Assembly (NCBI RefSeq): GCF_001632745.1 | Contig: NZ_LQRT01000024.1 | Location: 372,001-436,000, forward strand | Length of the DNA: 64,000 nucleotides | Origin: Aquimarina aggregata | GTDB taxonomy: Bacteria > Bacteroidota > Bacteroidia > Flavobacteriales > Flavobacteriaceae | Direction of reading: 5' to 3' | Shown here: positions 9,349 to 17,699 of the stretch, one piece after another | How the letters are laid out: each line of letters opens with the position of its first letter | Numbering within the stretch: position 1 is the stretch's first letter | Notes under the pieces: generated by a model | Seen by the model: the letters and a program-made list of their open reading frames with translations, nothing else | Told to the model about the DNA's origin: nothing | The model's database searches: none | Position numbers and translations under genes: made by a program

Positions 9349-9864
9349 ATGAAGAGGCTATCCATTTTTGTAATAGTAATAATATCCATGTTCAAAGGAG
9401 TGAGTCAGGAAAGTGAAGAAGAGTACCAGTATGAAGAAGAAACACAAAGTGAAGAAGAAGTGCCAGAGGATGAACAAGGAGATAACAACTACTTTGACAT
9501 TTATAACTATTTTAGTTTCACCAATGATGAGTATGCCAATGCTATGGATAAGGTAAATGAGATGTATCCAGAAGATCAAAATGTCCTAAATGCATTCGTA
9601 GTAGAAGTCCAAAAAGATAGAGTATTAAAAGATCGCTTGTTCAGGGAGTTGATTGTAAAACCAAACAAAAAGCGTCCTTACAAGGGTAAGGATAGCCCGG
9701 GGTTTATGTGTATCCTACGTGGTCTTCTAGAAAACAAAACAGTATATGATGGGATTGTTAATGGCGGAGGTACCGAAGATCAGGCTAGAAATGCCGCAGC
9801 CCTTGCCGAAAGAACAGTCCGTAGAAAGTGCGGTATCGCCAAAAAAGCGAATAAAAGTGAATAA
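9349..9864 (+). CDS. Exported protein with acidic N-terminal linker, unknown function
   Basis: A 171-residue protein with a signal peptide (residues 1-20), then an extremely Glu-rich stretch (about 21-45). A globular, basic C-terminal half contains two cysteines (in GFMCILRG and RRKCGIAKK). The contrast between an acidic linker and a basic domain suggests a charge-mediated interaction, but no family is recognised. The gene stands alone and is followed by a 568-base gap. Confidence 0.65.
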   Translation: MKRLSIFVIVIISMFKGVSQESEEEYQYEEETQSEEEVPEDEQGDNNYFDIYNYFSFTNDEYANAMDKVNEMYPEDQNVLNAFVVEVQKDRVLKDRLFRELIVKPNKKRPYKGKDSPGFMCILRGLLENKTVYDGIVNGGGTEDQARNAAALAERTVRRKCGIAKKANKSE

Positions 9865-10432
9865 GTTGTAGCATACACTGTTTCCATATTCCAGTAAATT
9901 CGAGTCATAGGTGTTGTTTTATCAATATATCAGCGAAAAACACAACCTATTCTGAAACCGAAATAACCTTTGATTCTGACTCATTGTCACATTGAATAAT
10001 TAGACACAGTTCAGTACGAGCTTGTTAAAGTGCTGTCGAAAGGTATAACTTTAGGCTGTTTGATCAGGATATTGTTTCATTTTTAACTAATCTTGAAGCT
10101 TTGGAAAGATTTTAGCAAAAAAACCTGGTTTTCAATGAAATTAAAAGAGGTTGAATCAATAAAACAAACTTCAAAATGAATCTAAGGTATTGGTTTGAAG
10201 AAACAGTAACATTTTTAGAACCTTTGACTATATAAAATATGACAACAATCACATATTTAAGATAAAACCACAAAATACTTGAAGGTGTATTCTTAACATA
10301 AAGAAATAATAAATACGAATATTCTTAAAATAATCTTTACAATTTGAGAAAACGACAATCATGTGGTTAAATCATTAAGTTATCGTTATTTTTAATGGTT
10401 AGTTTTATCCTTGAAAATTAAATACTTAAGAA
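9865..10432. other. 568-base gene-poor gap with a degenerate REP-like stretch
   Basis: No coding frame of credible length is present on either strand. At about 9986-10045 lie TGTCACATTGA and an imperfect TTCAGTACGAGC...GTGCTGTCGAA hairpin that resemble the REP-like element at 12246-12318. The last 100 bases should hold the promoter for the GH16 gene; no strong TAnnTTTG box stands out. Confidence 0.35.
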
Positions 10433-11326
10433 ATGAAAACCATCACTAAAACGATTTCGTTGTTATTATTAATCACATTCATATTTGCTTGTGAGAACGA
10501 AACGTCTCAAAACACTGTTGAAGAAAATTTAGGAGATATTGCCGTTTCAGATGAAATTGCACAAAAGGCAGGGCCTTGGACAAGACAGTTCACCGACAAT
10601 TTTGACAATACAGTAAGTACAAGTAAATGGGAAAGAACAAATAGAAGGGATTATAATTCGAACAACTGCGAATATGTTTCAGGAAACCCTAGAGTTACAA
10701 ACTTTGATAATAGATCCTGTCTAGAATTATCGGCATATAGGTATAGTAATAGATATAGATCGGGGCATGTAAAATCTAGATTTTCCTTCAAGCCAAATCG
10801 TAATGAGCAGTATCGTGTTTCTGCATCAATTAAGTTAATTGCTAAACAAGGATCTAATTATAAAGGTTTTGCACAAACTTATGGGGCATGGCCTGCTTTT
10901 TGGACCGTAAAAGAACAAAATTGGCCTACTGGGGGTGAAATTGATATTATGGAAGGGTACTCTTTTGGAAACTCAAGCCATTTTGCAAGTAACCTGTTTT
11001 ACGGCACCAGTACAGGGCAAAATTTGTTAGAAACAAATGCAGAAAGAAGATATCCAAATAGTGAAGGGTGGCATACCTATGATCTGTATTGGACGAATAT
11101 AAATGGTAATGTCTATTTAGATATTCTTGTAGATGGAAATAAAGTGGCAAATTATTATAATGGTATTGATAGTGACCTTAGACTACAGAATTTTGGGCCA
11201 CATAATGTTATTTTTAACCTTAATGTAGGTTCGGATACCGGTATTTTTGACAACTCTAGAATTAATTTATTCTCTAGGACTTATATGTATGTAGATTATG
11301 TGCATGTAGATAAGAGAAGCCTATAG
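10433..11326 (+). CDS. Glycoside hydrolase family 16 lipoprotein
   Basis: The signal peptide ends in a lipobox-like FIFAC (Cys20), so this is probably an outer-membrane or surface lipoprotein. Residues about 50-297 form a GH16 jelly-roll with the signature GGEIDIMEG, giving nucleophile E169, assisting D171 and acid/base E174, preceded by WPAFWTVKEQNWP. GH16 enzymes cleave beta-1,3/1,4 glucans or galactans such as laminarin, lichenan, agar and carrageenan. The WPAFW...WP spacing is most like endo-glucanases, but the subfamily and substrate cannot be fixed here. There is no SusC/SusD pair next to it, so it is an isolated CAZyme. Confidence 0.9.
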   Translation: MKTITKTISLLLLITFIFACENETSQNTVEENLGDIAVSDEIAQKAGPWTRQFTDNFDNTVSTSKWERTNRRDYNSNNCEYVSGNPRVTNFDNRSCLELSAYRYSNRYRSGHVKSRFSFKPNRNEQYRVSASIKLIAKQGSNYKGFAQTYGAWPAFWTVKEQNWPTGGEIDIMEGYSFGNSSHFASNLFYGTSTGQNLLETNAERRYPNSEGWHTYDLYWTNINGNVYLDILVDGNKVANYYNGIDSDLRLQNFGPHNVIFNLNVGSDTGIFDNSRINLFSRTYMYVDYVHVDKRSL

Positions 11327-11361
11327 ACTTGATATATTAATTAATATATGATGCTCGTGCA

Positions 11362-11463
11362 ATGCATTTTAATAACATTACCTCATGGTATTGGGTTTTT
11401 GGAATTGGTATTTTGTGCATTCTCGGATATTTGATATATAGATATAAGATAAGACAAACATAA
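11362..11463 (+). CDS. Possible 33-residue single-pass membrane peptide
   Basis: This ATG frame encodes 33 residues with a short polar start, aromatic SWYW, a hydrophobic stretch of about 17 residues and a basic YRYKIRQT end. The pattern copies the membrane helix that follows the Y_Y_Y domain in hybrid two-component sensors, so it may be a remnant of such a gene or an independent small membrane protein. No promoter or conservation evidence is available. Confidence 0.3.
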   Translation: MHFNNITSWYWVFGIGILCILGYLIYRYKIRQT

Positions 11464-11553
11464 GTCATTTTAGATAATAGGCTGATAATTAGGTATTTTA
11501 AGATATTATAGTATCTTTAAAGAACCCTAAATTATTTTAAAAACCTATATTTT

Positions 11554-12234
11554 ATGTTTATTATCTTCGGAACACGAGGACTAAAACACACGGTTAGTGA
11601 TAGTCCTGTTTTATCAAATTCATGTCCAAATTGTAATAATGGTAGTCTTGTCAATAAGTTATATCGACGATGGTTTACCTTATTTTTTATTCCGGTAATC
11701 CCACTTGATACAGTAGATCGGTTTTATGAATGCGATAGTTGTAAAAGTGCCTATAATGAAAGTATCAAAACAATTTTACAGCGGTCTAAGGAAGAAATTA
11801 ATGAAAATCAAAAAAGAGCAACATCAATATATGCCAAAGCACTTATTGCTGCAATGACGCATATGGCTATTATCGATGAGGATTTTGCCCCTGAAGAAGA
11901 AAGAGAGATTAAGGATGCTATAGAAGGTTTTCAAGAGATGAAAGAAGAGCTTCTGGCCATTCATGAAAATGTAAAAGTAAATGCAAATATGAATAATCAG
12001 GTATTTGATTTTTTAAATTCGGCTAGAAATGAATTATCATCAGAAGCTTTAATTAATATCCTTGCGCAAGCTGCAGTTGTTTTATTAGCAGATGGTACAA
12101 TAGAGAAAGAAGAAGAAAATCTTATGAAAGAGTACCTTATCGCTTGTGGACTCCCTAAAGAAATGTATCAAACATTGATTGATAAACTGAAACAAAAGGA
12201 TATGACTACCCTTAAAAAAGAACAAATGAATTAA
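11554..12234 (+). CDS. Zinc-ribbon protein with TerB-like helical domain
   Basis: The first 70 residues form a zinc ribbon with two CxxC pairs (SCPNC near residue 25 and ECDSC near residue 62) enclosing a hydrophobic WFTLFFIPVIPLD hairpin. From about residue 95 to 220 is an all-helical region with two acidic repeats (AIIDEDFAPEEEREI and LLADGTIEKEEENLM) like the metal-binding repeats of TerB/TerB-like domains. TerB domains occur in tellurite-resistance and stress systems, but here no other ter gene is near, so function is unknown. The gene appears monocistronic. Confidence 0.75.
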   Translation: MFIIFGTRGLKHTVSDSPVLSNSCPNCNNGSLVNKLYRRWFTLFFIPVIPLDTVDRFYECDSCKSAYNESIKTILQRSKEEINENQKRATSIYAKALIAAMTHMAIIDEDFAPEEEREIKDAIEGFQEMKEELLAIHENVKVNANMNNQVFDFLNSARNELSSEALINILAQAAVVLLADGTIEKEEENLMKEYLIACGLPKEMYQTLIDKLKQKDMTTLKKEQMN

Positions 12235-12245
12235 TAGTTATAATC

Positions 12246-12318
12246 TGTCACATTGAGTGGAGTCGAAAATGTATTGAAAATCAAGATATATATTTTTCGA
12301 CTACGCTCGAAATGACCG
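12246..12318. repeat. REP-like imperfect inverted repeat
   Basis: The left arm (TCACATTGAGTGGAGTCGAA) and right arm (TTCGACTACGCTCGAAATGA) are imperfect inverse complements, separated by an AT-rich centre of about 25 bases. AGTCGAAA-type arms like these are a familiar pattern of dispersed palindromes in Flavobacteriaceae genomes. No transposase of the RAYT type is in this window. Confidence 0.6.
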
Positions 12319-12454
12319 AAAAAATAATCTTTTTAGACATCCTCTTTTATTTATATTCTAAAAAAATAGGTATCTTCGCATTGGTATTACTAATAGTTCT
12401 TGAAATACCATACTCCATAGTTTTTGAATTTATGTTTAATTTTTAAAACTATGT

Positions 12455-12754
12455 ATGATGAATTGGAAAATTCAAAAACTATTGAATGGTGAGACAATTG
12501 TCTCCAAAGAACCAGGTAATTCTATGTTACCCATTTTGAAATCAAAACAACCTGTACTGCTCGAACCAGTTGATTGGCAAGATTGTGAAGCAGGAGATAT
12601 TGTTTTTTGTAAAGTAAGAGGGAATTGTTTTACGCATTTAGTCAAAGGAAAAAATGCAAAACGAGGATTACTAATTGGTAATAACCAAGGACGCCTTAAT
12701 GGGTGGACAAAAAATGTATATGGTAAAGTAATAGAGATATTGCCAATATCATAG
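12455..12754 (+). CDS. Small S24/S26 (LexA/signal-peptidase-like) domain protein
   Basis: The 99-residue protein is almost only a peptidase S26/S24 beta fold. GNSMLPIL holds the candidate nucleophile Ser23. The later segment FTHLVKG aligns with the (K/H)RV segment of signal peptidases, with His61 or Lys64 as candidate base. A further LLIGNNQG stretch aligns with the GDN motif but has Asn in place of Asp. There is no membrane segment and no DNA-binding domain, so it is neither a normal signal peptidase nor LexA. ATG codons at 12455 and 12458 are both possible starts. It is followed at once by a hairpin terminator. Function is unknown. Confidence 0.65.
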   Translation: MMNWKIQKLLNGETIVSKEPGNSMLPILKSKQPVLLEPVDWQDCEAGDIVFCKVRGNCFTHLVKGKNAKRGLLIGNNQGRLNGWTKNVYGKVIEILPIS

Positions 12755-12761
12755 ATGAAGT

Positions 12762-12785
12762 AGCGCTATAAGCGCTTTTTTTGTT
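12762..12785 (+). terminator. Rho-independent terminator
   Basis: AGCGCT-ATA-AGCGCT stem followed by T7GT4, 8 bases after the S26-like gene and 24 bases before the DUF434 gene. Confidence 0.85.
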
Positions 12786-12808
12786 TTACTACCTATCATA
12801 AAATTAGC

Positions 12809-13522
12809 ATGACTACACGAAATAGAGGCAAAGAAGCAAGCGATGATCGTTTATTTGGAGATCTCATTATACAAGAAAAATTAAAAGAGTCTTTAAAAGA
12901 TATATATTATTTGCTCTCTCGAGGTTTTGCAGAAAAATCAACAGTACAATTAGTAGGTAATCGATATAAACTTAATGCTCGACAACAAAAAGCAATACAT
13001 GGGATGAGTGCTGGTACCCAACAAATCATATGGCGTACTGATCATTCTCTATCTCCTGAACAGTTAAAAGACAAAACCCTTATCATCGATGGATTTAATA
13101 TACTAATCTTATTAGAGAGTGCTTTGTCTGGAGCATATGTGTTTAAAGGTTTAGATGGGTACTATCGCGATTTATCTGGAGTGCATGGAACATACAAACG
13201 TGTAAAGAAAACAGAAGAAGCTGTTTTGTTGATAGGGCAAACTTTAAATAGATTACAAGTTGCATCAGTGCATTGGTATTTTGATGCTCCGGTTTCAAAT
13301 AGCGGAAAATTGAAAACAATACTTCGTGAATTAGCAGAGCAAAATAATTTTTCTTGGGATATATATTTGGATAATAACCCCGATAAGGTATTAGCCACAT
13401 CGGATCATGTTGTGGTAAGTTCTGATGCTTGGATTCTTGACAGAGCTCAAAAGAACTTTAACCTTGGAAAATATTTGATAGAAGGTTGTTTAAACGATAT
13501 AAATACGATTTTTGCAGAATAA
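12809..13522 (+). CDS. DUF434 domain protein
   Basis: The N-terminal 60 residues match the DUF434 pattern: a helix with YYLLSRGFAEKSTVQLVGNRYKLNARQQKA. The remainder (about 75-237) contains a PIN/NYN-like order: TLIIDGFNILILLESAL early, then VHWYFDAPVSNSG, and VVVSSDAWILD late. Acidic residues at the ends of these strands (Asp-Gly-Phe-Asn, Asp-Ala, Ser-Asp-Ala) would suit a metal-dependent nuclease fold, but that is an inference from strand order only. 237 residues is the usual size for this family. Function is unknown. Confidence 0.75.
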   Translation: MTTRNRGKEASDDRLFGDLIIQEKLKESLKDIYYLLSRGFAEKSTVQLVGNRYKLNARQQKAIHGMSAGTQQIIWRTDHSLSPEQLKDKTLIIDGFNILILLESALSGAYVFKGLDGYYRDLSGVHGTYKRVKKTEEAVLLIGQTLNRLQVASVHWYFDAPVSNSGKLKTILRELAEQNNFSWDIYLDNNPDKVLATSDHVVVSSDAWILDRAQKNFNLGKYLIEGCLNDINTIFAE

Positions 13523-13619
13523 TACCTCATAGTAAGACTTCCCTCATTCAAAAGATCTGTTCCCTCATTCTTGATTTCATAACAGGCAATTTCATTATAC
13601 ATTTATACTATTCCAACTT

Positions 13620-13715
13620 AAATATTTGACAAACGAACATGATGAATAGTATTTTTTTGGTTGGTTAGTTGTTAAAGCGGATGTGATAATGGGGTAGTCA
13701 CATCCGCTTTTTTTT
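13620..13715 (+). ncRNA. Candidate small RNA ending in a strong terminator
   Basis: A perfect 12-bp hairpin (13675-13686 with 13698-13709) with an 11-base loop and a T tract lies about 150 bases beyond the nearest plus-strand stop. The stretch before it (about 13628-13674) has no coding frame, is not AT-uniform, and carries a GGTTGGTTAGTTG segment. A TATTTG-containing stretch near 13616-13629 could be a promoter box. It may simply be a late terminator for the DUF434 transcript. The terminator itself is certain; an independent RNA is a guess. Confidence 0.35.
13675..13715 (+). terminator. Strong Rho-independent terminator
   Basis: A perfect 12-bp stem, AAGCGGATGTGA with TCACATCCGCTT, is followed by T8 overlapping the stem end. 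Confidence 0.9.
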
Positions 13716-13833
13716 GATGATTCAGAAGGTATAGTGAAGTAGTATAATTATTGTGAAAATTTTTACAATAGTTTAAAGCAATACTTTCTATTTTTACAAG
13801 CTTTAATGCTATGTAAAAGAAGATTATCAAATA

Positions 13834-14868
13834 ATGAGATACACTACATTACCAAACACAGATATACAAGTTAGTAAGATATGTCTAGGAAGTATGACCT
13901 GGGGGCAACAAAATACTGAGGCCGAAGGACATGAGCAATTAGATTATGCAATCGATCAAGGCATAAACTTTATTGATACTGCAGAGATGTATTCTGTGCC
14001 AGGAAGAAAAGAAACGCAAGGTAGTACCGAACGTATTATAGGATCATGGTTTGCTAAAAACAAGAATAGAGATAAGGTAATTTTGGCTTCAAAAATCACA
14101 GGCCCAAGTCCAACTTTTAGTTATATTCGAGAAAATATGGGCTTTTCTAAAGCAGCATTACATGATGCTATACATAAAAATTTAGCGCGTCTTCAAACAG
14201 ATTATATTGACCTTTATCAGTTACATTGGCCAGAGCGTAATACTAATTTCTTTGGTAAAAGAGGATATACGCATAATGAAAATGAACAATGGGAAGATAA
14301 TTTTAACGAGATATTAATTTCGTTACAAGAGCTAATAAAAGAAGGAAAGATCAGGCAAATAGGGATTTCTAATGAAGCTCCTTATGGAGTAATGCGTTTT
14401 GTAGAAGAAGCTAGAAAAGGGATGCCAAAAATAAGTACTGTTCAGAACCCTTATAATTTATTAAACAGAAAAGACGAAATAGGGTTAACAGAGGTGTTGC
14501 ATCGTGAAAATGTAGGGCACTTGGCTTATTCACCTTTAGGTTTCGGGATGTTAACAGGTAAATATCTAGAAGAAACACCTAAAGATTCAAGATTAGATTT
14601 GTTTCCAAACTATAATCGTTATATGGGTGAGAATAGTTTTAAGGCCACAAGACAATATAACGAGATTGCCAAAAAATACGGTATTAGTTTAACGCAAATG
14701 GCATTAGCGTTTGTTACAGATCAATCTTTTGTAACCAGTAATATTATTGGGGCAACTAGCATGGCTCAGCTTAAAGAAAATATAGGTAGTATTGATGTGA
14801 TCCTGTCTGATGAGATTTTGAAGGAGATTGAAGCTGTGCATGAAACGTTTCCTAATCCAGCACCTTGA
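13834..14868 (+). CDS. tas: NADP(H)-dependent aldo/keto reductase, Tas-like
   Basis: A cytoplasmic (alpha/beta)8-barrel oxidoreductase. The catalytic tetrad is visible: Asp in NFIDTAEMY, Tyr in the same motif, Lys in VILASKI, and His in YQLHWPERN. The insertion after the first motif (SVPGRKETQGSTE) and the long NTNFFGKRGY segment after the His are features of the Tas subgroup, and 344 residues matches its usual length of about 346. The physiological substrate is unknown. The gene is monocistronic, with a bidirectional terminator beyond it. Confidence 0.9.
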   Translation: MRYTTLPNTDIQVSKICLGSMTWGQQNTEAEGHEQLDYAIDQGINFIDTAEMYSVPGRKETQGSTERIIGSWFAKNKNRDKVILASKITGPSPTFSYIRENMGFSKAALHDAIHKNLARLQTDYIDLYQLHWPERNTNFFGKRGYTHNENEQWEDNFNEILISLQELIKEGKIRQIGISNEAPYGVMRFVEEARKGMPKISTVQNPYNLLNRKDEIGLTEVLHRENVGHLAYSPLGFGMLTGKYLEETPKDSRLDLFPNYNRYMGENSFKATRQYNEIAKKYGISLTQMALAFVTDQSFVTSNIIGATSMAQLKENIGSIDVILSDEILKEIEAVHETFPNPAP

Positions 14869-14927
14869 TAGTTTATTTATTGAATTACGTTTTTAAGGTA
14901 TTTTTTAAGCATAAATTAGATATATAT

Positions 14928-14957
14928 AGCCATTCTTGTTTCTAGAATGGCTTTTTT
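14928..14957. terminator. Terminator between convergent genes
   Basis: A 9-bp perfect stem (AGCCATTCT with AGAATGGCT) is followed by T6 on the plus strand. The minus strand lacks a good T run, so it mainly serves the aldo/keto reductase gene. Confidence 0.85.
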
Positions 14958-15009
14958 AAACTAGTTAGCGAACGCGTATATATTAAAAAGGAAAAGGATT
15001 TATATTTTA

Positions 15010-16377
15010 TCACCCAAACAAATGTTCTACAACATCTTCAATTTTAGCAACTAACTGAATTTGAATCTGGGTGTTTTGTAAAGAAATTTTATTGTATTTA
15101 GAGACAAAAATGGTTGAAAATCCTAGTTTTTCGGCCTCTTGTATACGTTGTTCTACTTTGGTTACAGGGCGTATTTCTCCGGCAAGGCCTACTTCTGCAG
15201 CAAAACAATGGTCTTTCTGGATAGGGATGTCTTCACTAGAGGATAATATGGCGGCAACTACCGCAAGGTCTATAGCGGGATCATCTACAGAGATACCTCC
15301 CGTAATATTTAAAAAAACATCTTTGGCACCAAGTCTAAAGCCTGCTCGTTTTTCTAAAACAGCTAGAATCATATTAAGACGTTTTAGATTATACCCTGTT
15401 GCACTACGTTGAGGTGTTCCATATACAGCCGTACTCACAAGGGCTTGGATTTCGATCATTAAAGGTCGCATGCCTTCTAAGGTAGATGCGATAGCCGTAC
15501 CACTTAATTCTTCATCTTTTTTAGAAATTAAAATCTCGCTAGGATTGCTAACTTCTCGTAATCCACTGCCCTGCATTTCATAGATACCCAACTCAGATGT
15601 AGATCCAAAACGATTTTTTAAAGCTCTTAAAATTCGGTAAACATGATTGCGATCTCCTTCGAATTGAAGAACAGTATCCACCATATGTTCCAGAATCTTT
15701 GGTCCTGCTATGTTTCCATCTTTTGTAATATGCCCAATTAGAATAACAGGTGTTGCGGTTTCTTTAGCAAATTTGATGAGCTCTGTGGTGCATTCTCTGA
15801 TTTGTGAAATGCTTCCTGCACTACTTTCTATATAGTCACTATGTAGGGTTTGTATAGAATCAATAATAACAATATCAGGAGTAGTAGCCTCAATTTGCTT
15901 AAAAATATTTTGTGTTTTAGTTTCGGTAAGGATAAAGCAGTTGTCTGTTTTAGAATCAATACGTTCTGCACGCATCTTGATTTGTTTTTGACTTTCCTCA
16001 CCAGAAACATAAAGTGTCTTATACGGTAATTTTAAACTTATTTGCAGTAAAAGAGTGCTTTTTCCGATACCGGGTTCACCACCTAATAAAGTTAATGAAC
16101 CAGGCACTAATCCTCCACCGAGAACACGATTCAACTCTGCATCATCAGTATTGTACCTTGCTTCCTGACTAGTGTCAATTTCAGAAATACGAAGAGGGGT
16201 AGCAGTTTTATTGATTTTTGAAGCAGAAGTTGCGTTTTTCCAATCGTTTTTTTCTGCTTTTTGAACTACTTCTTCGGCAATTGTATTCCACTCTTTGCAA
16301 GATGTACATTGCCCTTGCCATTTAGCATATTGAGCTCCACAGTTTTGACAGAAAAAAACAGTTTTGGTTTTGGCCAT
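15010..16377 (-). CDS. radA: DNA repair protein RadA
   Basis: RadA is a RecA-like ATPase that promotes branch migration in recombination. The protein has an N-terminal four-cysteine zinc finger (FFCQNCG and QCTSCKEWNT), a Walker A motif GGEPGIGKST near residue 97, the RadA signature KNRFGSTSELG near residue 256, and a C-terminal Lon-like domain (GISVDDPAIDLAVVAAILSS). The length, 455 residues, is normal. The gene lies downstream of the pan operon but is separated from it by a hairpin terminator, so it probably has its own promoter in 16378-16440. Confidence 0.97.
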   Translation of the reverse strand: MAKTKTVFFCQNCGAQYAKWQGQCTSCKEWNTIAEEVVQKAEKNDWKNATSASKINKTATPLRISEIDTSQEARYNTDDAELNRVLGGGLVPGSLTLLGGEPGIGKSTLLLQISLKLPYKTLYVSGEESQKQIKMRAERIDSKTDNCFILTETKTQNIFKQIEATTPDIVIIDSIQTLHSDYIESSAGSISQIRECTTELIKFAKETATPVILIGHITKDGNIAGPKILEHMVDTVLQFEGDRNHVYRILRALKNRFGSTSELGIYEMQGSGLREVSNPSEILISKKDEELSGTAIASTLEGMRPLMIEIQALVSTAVYGTPQRSATGYNLKRLNMILAVLEKRAGFRLGAKDVFLNITGGISVDDPAIDLAVVAAILSSSEDIPIQKDHCFAAEVGLAGEIRPVTKVEQRIQEAEKLGFSTIFVSKYNKISLQNTQIQIQLVAKIEDVVEHLFG

Positions 16378-16439
16378 AAAAAATAAGATGAGATGTAAAA
16401 ATACTATTATTTGACTTTAAACCTAAAGTAGTGTTCACA

Positions 16440-16471
16440 AAAAAAGATCCTTACAAAGGACCTTTTTTTCT
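16440..16471 (-). terminator. Terminator of the panC-panD-flippase-esterase operon
   Basis: Read on the minus strand, a GGTCC/GGATC-type stem with flanking A and T runs and one mismatch lies 20 bases after the stop of the esterase-like gene. Confidence 0.75.
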
Positions 16472-16490
16472 ATTTATGATTTTTGGTGAT

Positions 16491-17651
16491 TTACCAGCCA
16501 AAATCTTCTTTAATTTTATTAACCTTATCTAGCATATAGTCCTTTGTTAAGAAAGCTACCTCTGATAATTGGAAACCATTTTCATAAGCTCTCATTGCCT
16601 TTTTAGGTTCGCCAGTCTGCTCGTAAAATATGCCTAGATAATAATGCCCAAGCATAGTGTCTGGATGTTCTTTTATTGCCAATTTCCCTAGAGGTTCAAG
16701 TTCTTTCCATCTTTCGTCTTCGTCTCTAGCTTTTTTCTCTATAGCTGTAGATACTGCTATAAAATCATTTACTCGTATTTCTCTCTTAATACCGTATAGT
16801 TGCTCTGTTGTTCTATACATATCTACCAGATAGTCGTATACAGAAGTTTCTAGAGGAAGTAATACTTCTTTGTAAGTCTTTTTGCTTATTGGACGATACA
16901 TTTCGAACATTGCCTCTAGTGCTCTAGGAATGCCTCTACCAACTAGGGTGTAATGAGAAGATTCTTCAAAATTATCAAAGAAGTAATGAGTTTCCAGATT
17001 TTCTACAGTTTGCATTTTCTCGTCTAATGCTAAAACGCTTTTTTTAATCCCTTCAGCATCATTTGTAGCAGTGGCAAGATAGTACCAAATATCAGAACCA
17101 GAAGCTATTTTGCTAGAGATTCGCTCTGCCATTGGCGGAGCTAGCTCTGGACTTAAACAAACGTATCCTTGAAATATAGGGTTGTCTTTAAATAAAAAGT
17201 AATTCAAAAAATTTGCCGTATAATCATGACCAACAATGATCTTTAATTGAGCAGTACGATAGGTTTGATTTAGGTAGGGTACTAATTCTTGCCCTATAAA
17301 CTCATAAAATTCTGAACCTTTAAGAGTAGGTAAGAATTCTGCCGTATCATACTCACAATCATTTTCTCTTGTTTTTTTCTGATTTACCCCAACTACAATA
17401 GATTCTGGCATATCTTCCCAGTAGGAAAAATAGTCTACATTACCTGCAACAGGTTCAAATAGGTAGTCAGCATCTAATACAATGATCAACGGATATGTTT
17501 TCTTTACATTTTTTTTATAATTACGAGGCAACTGGATTTTTAGTTCTCGACTTTGATCTAGTTTTATTGATCTAAAAGACTCGTAGATAGCCTGACTATA
17601 ACCAGAAACGGTTATTATACAAGCAATAATAAGAGTTATACTTTTTTTCAT
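16491..17651 (-). CDS. Exported esterase-fold protein lacking the nucleophilic serine, with TPR-like tail
   Basis: The signal peptide (residues 1-20) is followed by an esterase D-type alpha/beta hydrolase domain to about residue 265: YPLIIVLDADYLF is the second strand and IIVGHDYTANF is where the nucleophile elbow should be. There the usual GHSxGG has become GHDYT, with Asp143 in place of Ser. A C-terminal region (about 325-375) has TPR-like helices (GHYYLGIFYEQTGEPKKAMRAYENGF). Ordinary serine esterase activity is therefore doubtful; a binding or altered-catalysis role is more likely. It is the last gene of the panC-panD-flippase transcript, 48 bases after the flippase gene. Confidence 0.8.
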   Translation of the reverse strand: MKKSITLIIACIITVSGYSQAIYESFRSIKLDQSRELKIQLPRNYKKNVKKTYPLIIVLDADYLFEPVAGNVDYFSYWEDMPESIVVGVNQKKTRENDCEYDTAEFLPTLKGSEFYEFIGQELVPYLNQTYRTAQLKIIVGHDYTANFLNYFLFKDNPIFQGYVCLSPELAPPMAERISSKIASGSDIWYYLATATNDAEGIKKSVLALDEKMQTVENLETHYFFDNFEESSHYTLVGRGIPRALEAMFEMYRPISKKTYKEVLLPLETSVYDYLVDMYRTTEQLYGIKREIRVNDFIAVSTAIEKKARDEDERWKELEPLGKLAIKEHPDTMLGHYYLGIFYEQTGEPKKAMRAYENGFQLSEVAFLTKDYMLDKVNKIKEDFGW

Positions 17652-17699
17652 AAGTAATAGAATTAAGGTTAAGCAAGGGACAATATATAAATAATTTTG

